DNA of 48,329 nt from Actinomycetota bacterium (GTDB taxonomy: Bacteria > Actinomycetota > Actinomycetes > Mycobacteriales > Micromonosporaceae): the NCBI GenBank assembly GCA_005885555.1, contig VAWN01000003.1, positions 21,235-69,563 on the forward strand, read 5' to 3'. The notes beneath the pieces are model-generated. The model saw only the letters and a program-made list of their open reading frames with translations. It made no database searches and had not been told where the DNA came from. The position numbers and the translations under genes are program-made. Shown here one piece after another: positions 1-8,525 of the stretch; the first letter of the stretch is position 1; the number at the start of each line of letters is the position of its first letter.

Positions 1-151
1 TGCCGTTCTGGAACGGGCCGAACGTGCGGCCGCCGGCGTAGAAGTCGGTGGCGTTGCGGGTCTGCCGGCTGGCCCACACGGTGATGCCGAGGGTGACCAG
101 GACCAGCAGCACGAACAGGACGATGGTGATGGTACGGGCGTCGCCGCTCAT
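1..151 (-). CDS. Cation/solute symporter (ActP-like), N-terminal fragment
   Basis: Partial gene: the first 50 codons lie in the window and the rest runs off the left edge. The translation begins MSGDARTITIVLFVLLVLV, a first membrane segment, followed by WASRQTRNATDFYAGGR. The (T)xDFYxAGR-type loop after the first helix is characteristic of the sodium:solute symporter family, cation acetate symporter branch. Its ATG overlaps the stop of the upstream DUF485 gene (ATGA), so the two are translationally coupled. Symporters of this branch import acetate, pyruvate or related carboxylates with a cation; the substrate cannot be decided from this fragment. Confidence 0.8.
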   Translation of the reverse strand, partial: MSGDARTITIVLFVLLVLVTLGITVWASRQTRNATDFYAGGRTFGPFQNG

Positions 152-498
152 GACGCGCCTCCCTCGATCTCGTGGCGCAGCCGGTCGGCGGACGGGTCGA
201 GGCGGCGGTCGGCGAACCGGGTGTACGCCCAGGCGATGAGGAACGTCGAGACGAACTGCAGCAGCCCGAACACCAGGGCCACGTTGATGTTGCCCACGAG
301 CTTGTGGCTCATGAACCCGCGCGCGTAGGCCGACATGATCACGTAGAGCGCGTACCAGACCAGGAACACGACCGTGACCGGGAACACGAAGCCGCGGAAC
401 GTCTTGCGCAGTGCGCCGAACTCCGCAGACTGCTCGACCGCCAGGTACCGTCCCTGCTCAGGGCGGACGGGTGGGGCGGTGGGGGAATCGGTAGCCAT
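148..498 (-). CDS. DUF485 family membrane protein, symporter partner
   Basis: A 116-residue protein starting MATDSPTAP. After a hydrophilic N-terminus of about 45 residues come two membrane segments (around FVFPVTVVFLVWYALYVIM and NINVALVFGLLQFVSTFLIAW), the layout of DUF485 (YjcH-like) proteins. An in-frame extension to 594 exists, but the ATG at 498 fits the family length. DUF485 genes typically precede ActP-type symporters, and this one overlaps the symporter by 4 bases. Its biochemical role is not established; it probably assists symporter assembly or function. Confidence 0.85.
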   Translation of the reverse strand: MATDSPTAPPVRPEQGRYLAVEQSAEFGALRKTFRGFVFPVTVVFLVWYALYVIMSAYARGFMSHKLVGNINVALVFGLLQFVSTFLIAWAYTRFADRRLDPSADRLRHEIEGGAS

Positions 499-601
499 GG
501 CCGGACCGTAGGGAGAGATCGACCTGGGTGATCCGCTTGCGCGGCTGGCTGCGCCGAGCGGCGGTACCCGTGCGCCGAGCGCACCGCTCCGCACCGCTCA
601 C

Positions 602-642
602 CGGCACAGCCTCCGCGCCGCAGCGGGGCGGCACAGCCTCCG
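602..642. repeat. Direct repeat, 14-bp unit, 27-bp period
   Basis: CGGCACAGCCTCCG occurs at 602-615 and again at 629-642, in the 155-base gap between the DUF485 gene and the flavin reductase stop. No gene is seen in this gap. The repeat begins a few bases 3' of the flavin reductase gene; a terminator role is possible but not shown. Confidence 0.6.
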
Positions 643-653
643 TGCCGCGGCGG

Positions 654-1160
654 TCAGCGCCCCAGCTCGCGGTACCGGCCGCGGTGGTGCAGCAACGGGT
701 CGTCCGCGCCGCCGAGCACGATGCGCTCGATGGTCGCCTCGACCAGCAGCGCCCAGCCGACCGGCCGGGCCGCGGCCAGCCGGCACCCGGCCCAGGTACC
801 GGCGTCGGCGGGCAGCGGACCGTAGCCGGCGTCGTGCCAGTCGCCGGTCGCGAACAGGCCGCCCGGCGCCGGCATCAGGCCGGCGAACCGGTCGGCGAGC
901 TGGCGGTCCGCCCCGCCCAGCGGTACCACGGCGAACCGCCCCGCCGCCTCGACCGCCGACCACAGCTCCGACTCCTCGTCGATCAGCCCGAGCACCCGGC
1001 CGGGCTCGCCGTCGGCCACCAGCATCGACGAGACGGTCAGCCCGGCCGGGCCGGGCGCGGTCCACAGCGTCACCGGGGCGGCGAGCCGGCCGCGCAGCCG
1101 GCGCACCGGCGAGCGCTGCCCTTCCGGCGTCGCGAACGGGTCGCCGTGGTGGATCGTCAT
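654..1160 (-). CDS. Flavin reductase-like (FMN-binding split barrel) protein
   Basis: A 168-residue soluble protein. The N-terminal half has the flavin reductase-like pattern: LAAPVTLWTA, then TVSSMLVADGEPGRVLGLID (the conserved region contacting FMN), then FAVVPLG and RFAGLMPAPGGLFA. Members reduce FMN/FAD with NAD(P)H or simply bind FMN; partner enzymes cannot be inferred. Its ATG overlaps the stop of the upstream ABC permease by 4 bases, so it is the last gene of a three-gene operon. The functional link to an ABC transporter is unclear. Confidence 0.75.
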   Translation of the reverse strand: MTIHHGDPFATPEGQRSPVRRLRGRLAAPVTLWTAPGPAGLTVSSMLVADGEPGRVLGLIDEESELWSAVEAAGRFAVVPLGGADRQLADRFAGLMPAPGGLFATGDWHDAGYGPLPADAGTWAGCRLAAARPVGWALLVEATIERIVLGGADDPLLHHRGRYRELGR

Positions 1161-2782
1161 CGCCGGGGCGTCACCGATACCAGGAGTTCCGGGCCGCGCC
1201 GCTCCAGGGCGTCGCCGCCGATGTAGGTACCGACGAGGAGCGCGGCCAGCCCGTACCCGATGCCGAGCGGGATCACCAGCGGAGCGAGCAGGCCGTGCAG
1301 GAGCCCGGCGACGACCAGTACCGGTGCCGCCAGCGCGGCCGCCATCAGTACGCCGGCCATCGCGACGAACGCCTTCGCGCCGCCGGTACCGGTGTTGACG
1401 CTGAAGACGTTGCGGCTCTCCGGCATCGGGTACGCCACGAAGATGGACAGGACCGACTCCACGCCGAGTACGGTTCCGAACACGCCCGCGATCGTACCCA
1501 GCGCCGGCGCGATACCGGCCGGATCGTGGGTCAACACGGCGACCACGACCGCGACGACGACCAGGAACGGAAGCAGGATCACGGCCAGCGCGGTGGCCCG
1601 GGCGCGCAGTTCGGTGCGGCCGCGCACCGCGGTCAGCAGGTGCATCGAGTAGGCGGTGCCGTCGTACCCGAACTGGTTGGCCACGAGTACCGCACCGATC
1701 AGCGCCGGGAACGCCACCGCGAACGGAAGCGGCAGCCGGGCGCCGTGGGTACCGCCGGCCACCCGCAGCGCGATCGGCACGATGATGCCGGCGACCACGG
1801 CGGAGATCAGGCCGGCCCGCCGTCGTGGATCGCGCGACCAGTAGCGCAGCTCCCGGGCCAGGATGCCGAGGAAGGTGTCCGCTCGGGCGTTACGCAGCGG
1901 TCGCGGTACCAACGCATCGACGGCACCGCCCCGCGCGGGCCCGCGGCCCGGCCGACCACCCGAGGAGGCACCCAGCATGGCCGACTCCAGGGTGTGCGAC
2001 CACCACCACAGCGCGCCGGCCACGCAGGCCGCCACGATCGCCAGCCGCGCCGCCGCGAGCAGCGGCCGGTGCGCCACGATGTCGTAGGGCGCGGCGAAGC
2101 CCGCGCCCAGCGGCGTCCAGGCGAGCACCCGCGCGGCCCGCAGCACCGGCGCGAGGCTCGCGTGCACGGCCAGCGAGTTGGCGAACAGCTGGATCGGGCC
2201 GACCGAGGCGGCGACCACGGCGAGCAGCAGCGCGGTCAGGTCGCGCGCCCGCCGCGACCGCAGCAGGGCCGCGAACGCGCTGGTCAGTGCGCGGCTCGCG
2301 GCCACGCACAGGAGCAGGGTCAGCACCGCGCCGGCCAGCCCGACCGCCGCGCCGGGCACACCGCCGCGGGTACCGGCGGCGACCACCGCACCGGCGAGCG
2401 CCACCGCGGTCGCGACGCCCGGGATGCCGACCGCCGCCGCGGCGAGCATGCCCCGCGCCAGGGTGCGGCGGGGCAGCGGCAGCAGTGCGAACCGGGCCGG
2501 GTCCAGCGTCTCGTCGACGCCGAAGAACAGCAGCGGCAGCAGTACCCAACCGAGCACGATCGCCGATCCGGTGAACACGACGGTGACCAGGCCGATGTCG
2601 GCCCGCGGTTCGAGGCCGGCCAGCAGGAACCAGAGGAACCCGGCGGCCGCCATCCAGAACCCGAAGACCAGGCCGAGGACGAAGCCGAACACCCGGGTAC
2701 CCGGCCCGCGCAGCCCGTTGCGCAGCAGCCGCAGCTTGAGCCGGACGAAGTACCGGGTGCGTACCGGCGCGGTCGCGGTCAC
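1157..2782 (-). CDS. ABC transporter permease, large multi-pass membrane protein
   Basis: A 541-residue protein with about 12 hydrophobic segments and long Ala/Val/Leu-rich stretches. It starts at a GTG (VTATAPVRTRYFVRLKLRLL) whose first base is immediately before the ATPase TGA, giving a GTGA overlap; an upstream in-frame extension is antisense/shadow sequence inside the ATPase gene and was discarded. It matches the large actinobacterial ABC-2-like exporter permeases that pair with a single ATPase. The substrate is unknown; export of a lipid, peptide or drug is possible. Confidence 0.8.
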   Translation of the reverse strand: MTATAPVRTRYFVRLKLRLLRNGLRGPGTRVFGFVLGLVFGFWMAAAGFLWFLLAGLEPRADIGLVTVVFTGSAIVLGWVLLPLLFFGVDETLDPARFALLPLPRRTLARGMLAAAAVGIPGVATAVALAGAVVAAGTRGGVPGAAVGLAGAVLTLLLCVAASRALTSAFAALLRSRRARDLTALLLAVVAASVGPIQLFANSLAVHASLAPVLRAARVLAWTPLGAGFAAPYDIVAHRPLLAAARLAIVAACVAGALWWWSHTLESAMLGASSGGRPGRGPARGGAVDALVPRPLRNARADTFLGILARELRYWSRDPRRRAGLISAVVAGIIVPIALRVAGGTHGARLPLPFAVAFPALIGAVLVANQFGYDGTAYSMHLLTAVRGRTELRARATALAVILLPFLVVVAVVVAVLTHDPAGIAPALGTIAGVFGTVLGVESVLSIFVAYPMPESRNVFSVNTGTGGAKAFVAMAGVLMAAALAAPVLVVAGLLHGLLAPLVIPLGIGYGLAALLVGTYIGGDALERRGPELLVSVTPRR

Positions 2783-3543
2783 AGCCACGACAGCTCCTCG
2801 CCGGTGGCCACCCGGCCGCCCACCGTCGCGACGAACACGTCTTCGAGACCGCGCCCACCGCGTACCTCGTCGAGCGTGCCGACCGCCTTGATGGTGCCGT
2901 CGGCGAGGATCGCCACGTGCGTGCACAGCCGCTCGACCAGCTCCAGCACATGGCTGGAGAAGATGACCGTGCCGCCACCGGCCACGTACCGGCTCAGGAT
3001 GTCGCGGATCGTGGCCGCCGACAGCGGGTCCACCGCCTCGAACGGCTCGTCGAGCACCAGTACCCGCGGGGCGTGCAACAGGGCGCAGGCCAGCCCGATC
3101 TTCTTCTTCATGCCGGCCGAGTAGTCGACGACGAGGGTACGGCCGGCGTCGGCGAGGCCGAACACGTCCAGCAGTTCGGCCGCGCGCTGGTCGATCACCC
3201 CGGCCGGCATGCCGCGCAGCAGCCCCTGGTACCCGAGCAGCTCCGGCCCGGTCAGCCGGTCGAACATCCGCATCCCGTCCGGCAGCACGCCGAGCAGCCG
3301 CTTGGCCTGTACCGGATCGGCCCACACGTCGTGACCCAGCACGAAGGCCCGGCCCCGGGTCGGGCGCAGTAGCCCGACCGCCATCGACAGCGACGTCGTC
3401 TTACCGGCGCCGTTCGGGCCGAGCAGGCCGAAGAACGAGCCGGCGGGTACATCGAGGTCGACCCCGTCGACCGCGACGAGGCCATCGAACACCTTGACCA
3501 GGCTCCGCATCGCGAGAGCCGCTCCCCCATCGATCACAGTCAT
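2779..3543 (-). CDS. ABC transporter ATP-binding protein
   Basis: A 254-residue nucleotide-binding subunit. Walker A is GPNGAGKTT at about residues 42-50, the signature region is YSAGMKKKIGLA (a degenerate LSGGQ as seen in ABC-2-type exporters), Walker B is VLVLDEP followed by FEAVDP, and the switch histidine is in SSHVLELVE. I chose the ATG giving MTVIDGG; a further in-frame extension to 3705 runs through the repeat/palindrome spacer and is not credible. A shorter start, MRSLVKVFDG, is also possible. It energises the overlapping permease. Confidence 0.85.
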   Translation of the reverse strand: MTVIDGGAALAMRSLVKVFDGLVAVDGVDLDVPAGSFFGLLGPNGAGKTTSLSMAVGLLRPTRGRAFVLGHDVWADPVQAKRLLGVLPDGMRMFDRLTGPELLGYQGLLRGMPAGVIDQRAAELLDVFGLADAGRTLVVDYSAGMKKKIGLACALLHAPRVLVLDEPFEAVDPLSAATIRDILSRYVAGGGTVIFSSHVLELVERLCTHVAILADGTIKAVGTLDEVRGGRGLEDVFVATVGGRVATGEELSWL

Positions 3544-3600
3544 CGACGGTAGCGCTGCGACGCACGCCGCGGCCCGGTCCGCGACGGGCCAGATCTTGGC

Positions 3601-3645
3601 CGGACGGGCCGGACGGGCCAGATCGGCCAGATCGGCCAGACGGGC
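3601..3645. repeat. Tandem 9-bp repeats beside palindrome copy 1
   Basis: Five consecutive 9-bp units: CGGACGGGC twice, CAGATCGGC twice, then CAGACGGGC; a sixth degenerate unit merges into the left arm of the palindrome. It lies between the ABC ATPase start and the symporter stop. Confidence 0.8.
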
Positions 3646-3648
3646 CAG

Positions 3649-3694
3649 ATCTTGGACGTTCGCACCCCCGGCAAGGGGTACCAGCGTCCAAGAT
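3649..3694. terminator. Dispersed bipartite palindrome, copy 1 (probable terminator)
   Basis: Perfect 10-bp arms ATCTTGGACG (3649-3658) and CGTCCAAGAT (3685-3694) enclose an inner ACCCC / GGGGT stem. It begins 31 bases 3' of the symporter stop on the minus strand and lies before the ABC operon. Three further full copies occur at 11564, 23425 and 39130. The placement suggests a factor-independent terminator lacking a U-tract; the repeat nature itself is directly visible. Confidence 0.7.
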
Positions 3695-3724
3695 TGCGGG
3701 CGCACGCGCGGAGATCCGCGGAGA

Positions 3725-5358
3725 TCACAGCCCGAGGGCGTCGGGGGCGTGCAGGCGGAGCATGGTGGCGCCGACGTCGGCCGGTACCCGACGCCGGCTG
3801 GCCAGCGAACCGGTCACCATGACCGCGAACGCGAGCGGCACCGTCCACGCCGCCGGTACGTTGATCAGGATCGCCGCCCAGCCGGACAGCGGCGGCCCGA
3901 CCATCGTCACCACCACCGCGGCCACGGCCGCCCCACCCCCGGCGACCAGACCGGCCACCGCACCGACCGCGGTCAGCCCCCGCCACCACAGGCCGAGCAC
4001 CAGCAGCGGGCAGAAGCTCGACGCGGCGACCGCGAACGCCAGCCCGACCACCTGCGACACGTCCAGCGCGCCGACCCGGGAGGCGAGCAGGATCGGCACG
4101 ATGCCGGCGAACACCGCCGCCACCCGGAAGTCGCGGACCGAGCCGCGGCCGATGACGTCGGTCGACAGTACCCCCGCAACGCTGGTCAGCAGCCCCGACG
4201 AGCTGGACAGGAACGCGGCGAAGGCGCCCGCGGCGACCAGCGCGCCGAGCAGTTGCCCGGTCGTACCGCTGCCCACGCCGGCAGCTGCAGCACCACGGCG
4301 TCGGTGTTGCCGGTCATCATGAGCTGCGGTGTGTAGACTCGGCCGAGCACGCCGTAGAGCGCGGGCAGCAGGTAGAACAGCCCGACCAGGCCGAGCACCA
4401 TCAGCGTGGTGCGCCGCGCGGCGGCACCGTCGGGGTTGGTGTAGAAGCGCACGAGCACGTGCGGCAGGCCCATCGTGCCCAGGAACGTGGCGAGGATCAG
4501 CGAGTAGGTGGCGAGCAGGCCGCGGTCGCCGTGCGTGGTGGCGCCGGGCAGCAGCCAGTCCGGGCCGGTGTCCACGTCACCGCCGGCCACGCGCGGGATC
4601 GGCGCGCCGGCGGGGTAGGTCCGCGTGGTGTGCGCGGGAACGTCCACTGTGGACCCGTCGGCCAGGATCAGGCGGGTGGGCTGGTCGAAGGTCACCGTCG
4701 TCCGGTGCGCGAACGTCGACCCGGTCGGCGGGGCCAGCGCGGGCCGGCCGTCGGCCTGCCAGTGCAGCAACAGAAACAGCATGGGTACCAGCAGCGCCGT
4801 CAGCTTCAGCCAGTACTGGAACGCCTGCACGAAGGTGACCGCGCGCATCCCGCCGAGGGCCACGTTCGCGGTCACCACGAGGCCGACGAGCAGGACACCG
4901 ACGAGGTACGGGCGGCCGGCGACCGTCTGCAGCGTGAGACCGGCCCCGCGCAGCTGCGGTACCAGGTAGAGCCAGCCGATCACGATGACGAACCCGGTGG
5001 CGAGCTTGCGCAGCCCGACCGAGCGCAGCCGCAGCTGGCAGAAGTCGGGCAGGGTGAAGGCACCCGACCGGCGCAGCGGCGCGGCCACGAACAACATCAG
5101 TGCCAGGTACCCGGCGGCGAACCCGACCGGGTACCACAGCACGTCCACGCCGTGCTTGAGCACCAGGCCGGCCACGCCGAGGAAGGAGGCGGCGGACAGG
5201 TACTCCCCGCCGATCGCCGCAGCGTTCCAGGTCGGGCTGACCATGCGTGAGGCGACCAGCAGGTCGGAGGTGGTGCGGGCGAGCCGCAGCCCGTACGCGC
5301 CGATCACCACGGTCACCACGGTCACCGCGATGACGGCCGGGACGGCGTACGGGTTCAG
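3725..5358 (-). pseudogene. Cation/solute symporter (ActP-like), frameshifted
   Basis: Two adjacent frames together make one sodium:solute symporter of about 544 residues. The first frame (5358 to about 4280) runs from LNPYAVPAVIAV to LQLPAW, including DLLVASR, GEYLSAASFLG and GMRAVTFVQAFQYWLK. The second frame (about 4276 to 3725) resumes with GSGTTGQLLGALVAAGAFAAF, the segment expected next in the family. One base appears to be missing in the CCGGCG/TGGGC stretch near 4276-4285. The start is unclear: the upstream gene's stop overlaps an in-frame CTG at 5358; downstream GTG codons are alternatives. It may be a true mutation or a sequence error. Confidence 0.75.
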
Positions 5359-5729
5359 TGCCGTTCCACCAGGTCGGTGAAGTCCCGCTCGGTGCGCTCG
5401 GCGAGGTGCACGTACGCCCACCCGACGACGAACAGGAACGGGTACGCGGCGACGCCGAGCAGCAGCCACGGCAGCACCATGCCGAACGGTCGCGCACCGG
5501 CGACCGCGGGCGCGACGGCGAACAGCAGCGGCAACGCGCCCAGCCCGACCGCGACCACGGCCGCGCAGCGCAGCGCGAGCGACAGCTGCGCGCGGACCAG
5601 ACCCCGCACGAGCGCCTCACCGATACCGGTCTGCTCGGCGAGCTCCGCCCGGGTGTGCTCGCCGGGCGGGCGGGTACCCGCCACGTCGGCCAGGACGACC
5701 CGGACCCGTTTGGGCTGCATGGCCGGCAT
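5355..5729 (-). CDS. Small two-TM membrane protein upstream of symporter
   Basis: A 124-residue protein with a charged N-terminal 45 residues (KRVRVVLADV, ELAEQTGIGEALVRGLVRAQ) and two hydrophobic segments (CAAVVAVGLGALPLLFAV and FGMVLPWLLLGVAAYPFLFVVGW). In size, topology and position it resembles the DUF485-like partners of ActP-type symporters, but I cannot place it firmly in that family. Its TGA overlaps the likely start of the symporter, so the two are coupled. An internal ATG at codon 4 is an alternative start. Confidence 0.7.
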   Translation of the reverse strand: MPAMQPKRVRVVLADVAGTRPPGEHTRAELAEQTGIGEALVRGLVRAQLSLALRCAAVVAVGLGALPLLFAVAPAVAGARPFGMVLPWLLLGVAAYPFLFVVGWAYVHLAERTERDFTDLVERH

Positions 5730-5786
5730 CCTCGCCCCGGTACCGGGCGGTTGACAAGGGGCCGGTCGGGCGGGCCCGTGCGGCGC

Positions 5787-6785
5787 TCAGGCCACCACCG
5801 GCAGGGTGACCCGGATCCGGCAGCCCGGTGGCGGCCCGTCGACCACGCAGACCTGACCGCCGTGCAGCTCCACCACCCAGTGCGCGATGGCCAGCCCCAG
5901 GCCGGTGCCGCCGCTGTGCGCGGCGGCACGCCCGCCGCGGGTGAACCGCTCGAAGACCCGGGCCCGCTGGTCCGGCGGGATTCCCGGGCCCTCGTCGGCC
6001 ACCTCGATGACCAGGTCGTCGGCCAGCCGGCGGGCGGTGACGGTGACGGTACCCGCGGCGGGGCTGTGCCGGGCCGCGTTGTCCAGCAGGTTCGCCACGA
6101 CCTGGTGCAGCCGGGCCGGGTCGGCGACCGCCTTGCCGGGCTCGGCGTCGACGGCGAACCGCACCTCCCGGCCGGCCGCGGTCGCCGCGACCTCCGCCTC
6201 CCGTACCGCCGACGTCAGGAACTCGGCGACGTCGAAGGGCTCGCGATCCAGGGGTACCACGCCGGCCTCGATCCGGGACAGGTCCAGCAGCTCGGTCACC
6301 AGCCGGCCGAGGCGCTCGGTCTGCGCGAGCGCGGTGCGCAGCGTGTCCGGGTCGGACACCCCGTCGACCACGTTCTCCAGTACCGCCTGCAGCGCGAAGA
6401 TCGGGGTGCGCAGCTCGTGCGACACGTTCGCGATCAGTTCCCGCCGCTGCCGGTCGGCCGCGGCCAGGTCGGCGGCCATCTGGTTGAACGCGGTGGCGAG
6501 CTGGCCGACCTCGTCGCGCGACGTCGCCCGGACCCGCCGGCTGTAGTCGCCCCGCGCCATCGCCTTGGCCGCGGCGGTCATCTCCCGCAGCGGCCGGGTC
6601 ATCCCGTGCGCGAGGATCTGCGAGATCAGCAACGCGACCCCGACCGCGGTGAGCGAGGTGGCCGGCGGCTTCCAGCCCAGGACGCTCCAGAACACGGCGA
6701 GCCCGGCCATGCCGCTGGCCAGGATCACCAGGCCGAGCTTGAGCTTGATGAACGGCACGAAGTCCAGCGGGCGGGGCATCTTCAC
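5787..6785 (-). CDS. Sensor histidine kinase (OmpR-type partner)
   Basis: A 332-residue kinase. Two short membrane segments occupy about residues 12-38 and 44-60 with almost no extracytoplasmic loop. A HAMP domain follows (RPLREMTAAAKAMARGDY), then the H-box IANVSHELRTP with phospho-acceptor H123, an N-box (NLLDNAARHSP) and G-boxes (DEGPGIPP, GGTGLGLAI). The GTG start is chosen because its GTGA overlaps the regulator stop and a GGAGG lies 7 bases upstream; an ATG two codons later is possible. It pairs with the preceding OmpR-family regulator; the minimal sensor loop suggests membrane or intracellular signals. Confidence 0.88.
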   Translation of the reverse strand: MKMPRPLDFVPFIKLKLGLVILASGMAGLAVFWSVLGWKPPATSLTAVGVALLISQILAHGMTRPLREMTAAAKAMARGDYSRRVRATSRDEVGQLATAFNQMAADLAAADRQRRELIANVSHELRTPIFALQAVLENVVDGVSDPDTLRTALAQTERLGRLVTELLDLSRIEAGVVPLDREPFDVAEFLTSAVREAEVAATAAGREVRFAVDAEPGKAVADPARLHQVVANLLDNAARHSPAAGTVTVTARRLADDLVIEVADEGPGIPPDQRARVFERFTRGGRAAAHSGGTGLGLAIAHWVVELHGGQVCVVDGPPPGCRIRVTLPVVA

Positions 6786-7474
6786 CGGGACACCTCCAGG
6801 GAGTAGCCGACGCCGTGCACGGTACGGATCACATCGGCGCCCAGCTTGCGGCGCAGCGCCTTGATGTGACTGTCGACCGTGCGCGTCCCCGATGCGTCGG
6901 CCCAACCCCAGACCTCGGCCAGCAGCCGCTCGCGGGGCAGCACGGTCCGCGGCCGGTGGGCCAGGTGTACCAGCAGATCGAACTCGGTCGGCGTCAGGTG
7001 GATCTCCGCCCCGCCCAGCCGTACCCGACGCTCCGCCGGGTTGATCTCCAGATCACCGATGACGATCGACGGCGCCGGCTCCGCCCGGTTGACCGCCAGC
7101 GCCTTCTCCATCCGGCGCAGCAGCGCGTGTACCCGCGCCGCCAGCTCCCGTACCGAGAACGGCTTGGTGAGGTAGTCGTCCGCCCCGACCGCGAGCCCGA
7201 CCAGCAGATCGGTCTCCTCGTCGCGGGCGGTGAGCATGATGACGGGTACCGGCCGTTCCGCCTGGATCCGCCGGCACACCTCAAGGCCGTCGAAACCGGG
7301 CAGCATGATGTCCAGTACCACCAGATCCGGCCGGATCCGCCGGGCCGCCGCCACCCCGGACGGCCCGTCCGCGGCGACCTCCACGGCGAACCCCTCGGCC
7401 CGCAGCCGGGCCGCCACCGCCTCGGCGATGGCCCGCTCGTCCTCGACCACCAGGATCCGCCGTACGTCGGTCAT
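6782..7474 (-). CDS. OmpR-family response regulator
   Basis: A 230-residue regulator. The receiver domain has the acidic pair E11/D12, phospho-acceptor D55 in VVLDIMLPG, T in LTARDEE and K in LTKPF. The C-terminal winged-helix domain has the usual LTPTEFDLLVHLAHRPRTVLPRE and DSHIKALRRKLG pattern. The ATG giving MTDVRRILVV is preferred over an upstream ATG at 7492. It is co-transcribed with the histidine kinase by a 4-base overlap, and the pair sits directly upstream of the symporter genes. Confidence 0.9.
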   Translation of the reverse strand: MTDVRRILVVEDERAIAEAVAARLRAEGFAVEVAADGPSGVAAARRIRPDLVVLDIMLPGFDGLEVCRRIQAERPVPVIMLTARDEETDLLVGLAVGADDYLTKPFSVRELAARVHALLRRMEKALAVNRAEPAPSIVIGDLEINPAERRVRLGGAEIHLTPTEFDLLVHLAHRPRTVLPRERLLAEVWGWADASGTRTVDSHIKALRRKLGADVIRTVHGVGYSLEVSR

Positions 7475-7563
7475 GCCGCGCAGCGTATGCATCAGCCGCG
7501 ACCGAACGGAGGGGGTGATGTGAAGGAGCTGTGCAGAAGTGGGCCTGTGGATAACTCTCTAGA

Positions 7564-7773
7564 CTCCTGGTGACCCCATCCCCGGCTGCTCCCCCACTTC
7601 AGCGCGGTCAGCCTGCTGGCACGTGTACTCGACCGGGTAGCCGCCGACCACCTGATGGCGTCCGCCTCCCCGCTCGGGATCAACATCGACCGCCGGCCGT
7701 GGTCCGGCCGGGCGAGCGGTGGCACACCGACGAACCGTTCCCGGTGACCTTCGACCTGGGGGAGATCCTCTAG
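7564..7773 (+). pseudogene. Uma2-family (putative nuclease) remnant
   Basis: A decayed gene fragment in the spacer between two minus-strand two-component pairs. Three pieces in different frames read like the Uma2 family: LLVTPSPAAP (from 7564), then PHFSAVSLLARVLDRVAADHL..SPLGINIDRR (from 7592), then EPFPVTFDLGEIL with a TAG at 7771-7773. In intact Uma2 proteins (about 190 residues) these correspond to the GxLLVTPSP motif, the following helix/strand and the extreme C-terminus. The N-terminus and the catalytic middle part (RPD and E-x-K region) are missing. Uma2 proteins are uncharacterised PD-(D/E)XK-like nucleases often found in many copies in actinobacteria. Confidence 0.55.
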
Positions 7774-8525
7774 CGGTTCCAGTTCTTGGCCGCCCGCACC
7801 AGGCGGTCCTTGAGTTCTCGCGTGTGGCGCCGGGATACCGGCAGCTCCCGCCCGTCGATGACCACGACGTATGCCCCGCCGGCCAGGCGCAGCTCGGTGA
7901 TGAGCCGCAACTGGACGAGGTACGAGCGGTGGATGCGCACGAATCCCGCATCAGCCCAGCGTTCGGCCAGCGTCGCCAGCGGTACCCGCACCAGATGCGA
8001 CCCCTCCGCGGTGTGCAGCCGGGCATAGTCGCCCTGCGCCTCGACCCAGCGCACCGCCGAGCGGGGCAGCAGCCGGGTCACCCCGGCGAGTTCGACCGCG
8101 ATCGTGGGGTCTTCGGCGCGCTCCCGCCGCCCCGCGACGGCCGGATGTGCCGGTACCAGTCGGGCGGCGGTGATCCGGCGCAGCGACTCGGCCAGCCGCT
8201 CGGCCTGTACCGGCTTGCGCACGTAGTCGACGACGCCCAGTTCGAAGGCCTCCACCGCCCGTTCCTCGTACGCGGTCACGAACACCACGGCGGGCGGCCG
8301 GGCGAACCGGCTCAGTACCCGGGCCAGCTCCATCCCGTCCAGGCCAGGCATCCGGATGTCGAGGAACACCGCGTCGACGTCATTGTCCCGCAGTACCCGC
8401 AGCGCCCCGGTCGCGTCGCCGGCGGTGTGCACGGTCGCCACCCGGGGATCGGCGCGCAGCAGGTACGCCAGCTCGTCCAGGGCCGGCGGCTCGTCGTCCA
8501 CGGCCAGCACCCGAAGCCCGCTCAT
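7770..8525 (-). CDS. LytTR-family response regulator
   Basis: A 251-residue regulator. The receiver domain has D10/D11, phospho-acceptor D56 in AVFLDIRMPG, T in FVTAYEE and K in VRKPVQ. The C-terminal half is a LytTR DNA-binding domain: VRWVEAQGDYARLHT, then RIHRSYLVQLRLI, then ELPVSRRHTRELKDRL. Its ATG overlaps the stop of the LytS-like kinase (ATGA). In actinobacteria such LytS/LytR pairs frequently neighbour DUF485/ActP symporters, so control of the symporter genes to its left is a reasonable inference. Its stop is antisense to the stop of the Uma2 remnant. Confidence 0.9.
   Translation of the reverse strand: MSGLRVLAVDDEPPALDELAYLLRADPRVATVHTAGDATGALRVLRDNDVDAVFLDIRMPGLDGMELARVLSRFARPPAVVFVTAYEERAVEAFELGVVDYVRKPVQAERLAESLRRITAARLVPAHPAVAGRRERAEDPTIAVELAGVTRLLPRSAVRWVEAQGDYARLHTAEGSHLVRVPLATLAERWADAGFVRIHRSYLVQLRLITELRLAGGAYVVVIDGRELPVSRRHTRELKDRLVRAAKNWNR

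Noticed and set aside
1295-3124. 609-codon open frame on the plus strand
   Set aside because: It lies antisense to the ABC permease/ATPase, has no recognisable domain and is Arg/Gly/His-rich, typical of GC-rich shadow frames.
7546-7554. TGTGGATAA, a DnaA-box-like 9-mer
   Set aside because: A single isolated box with no cluster or AT-rich unwinding region; chance or a titration site cannot be separated.
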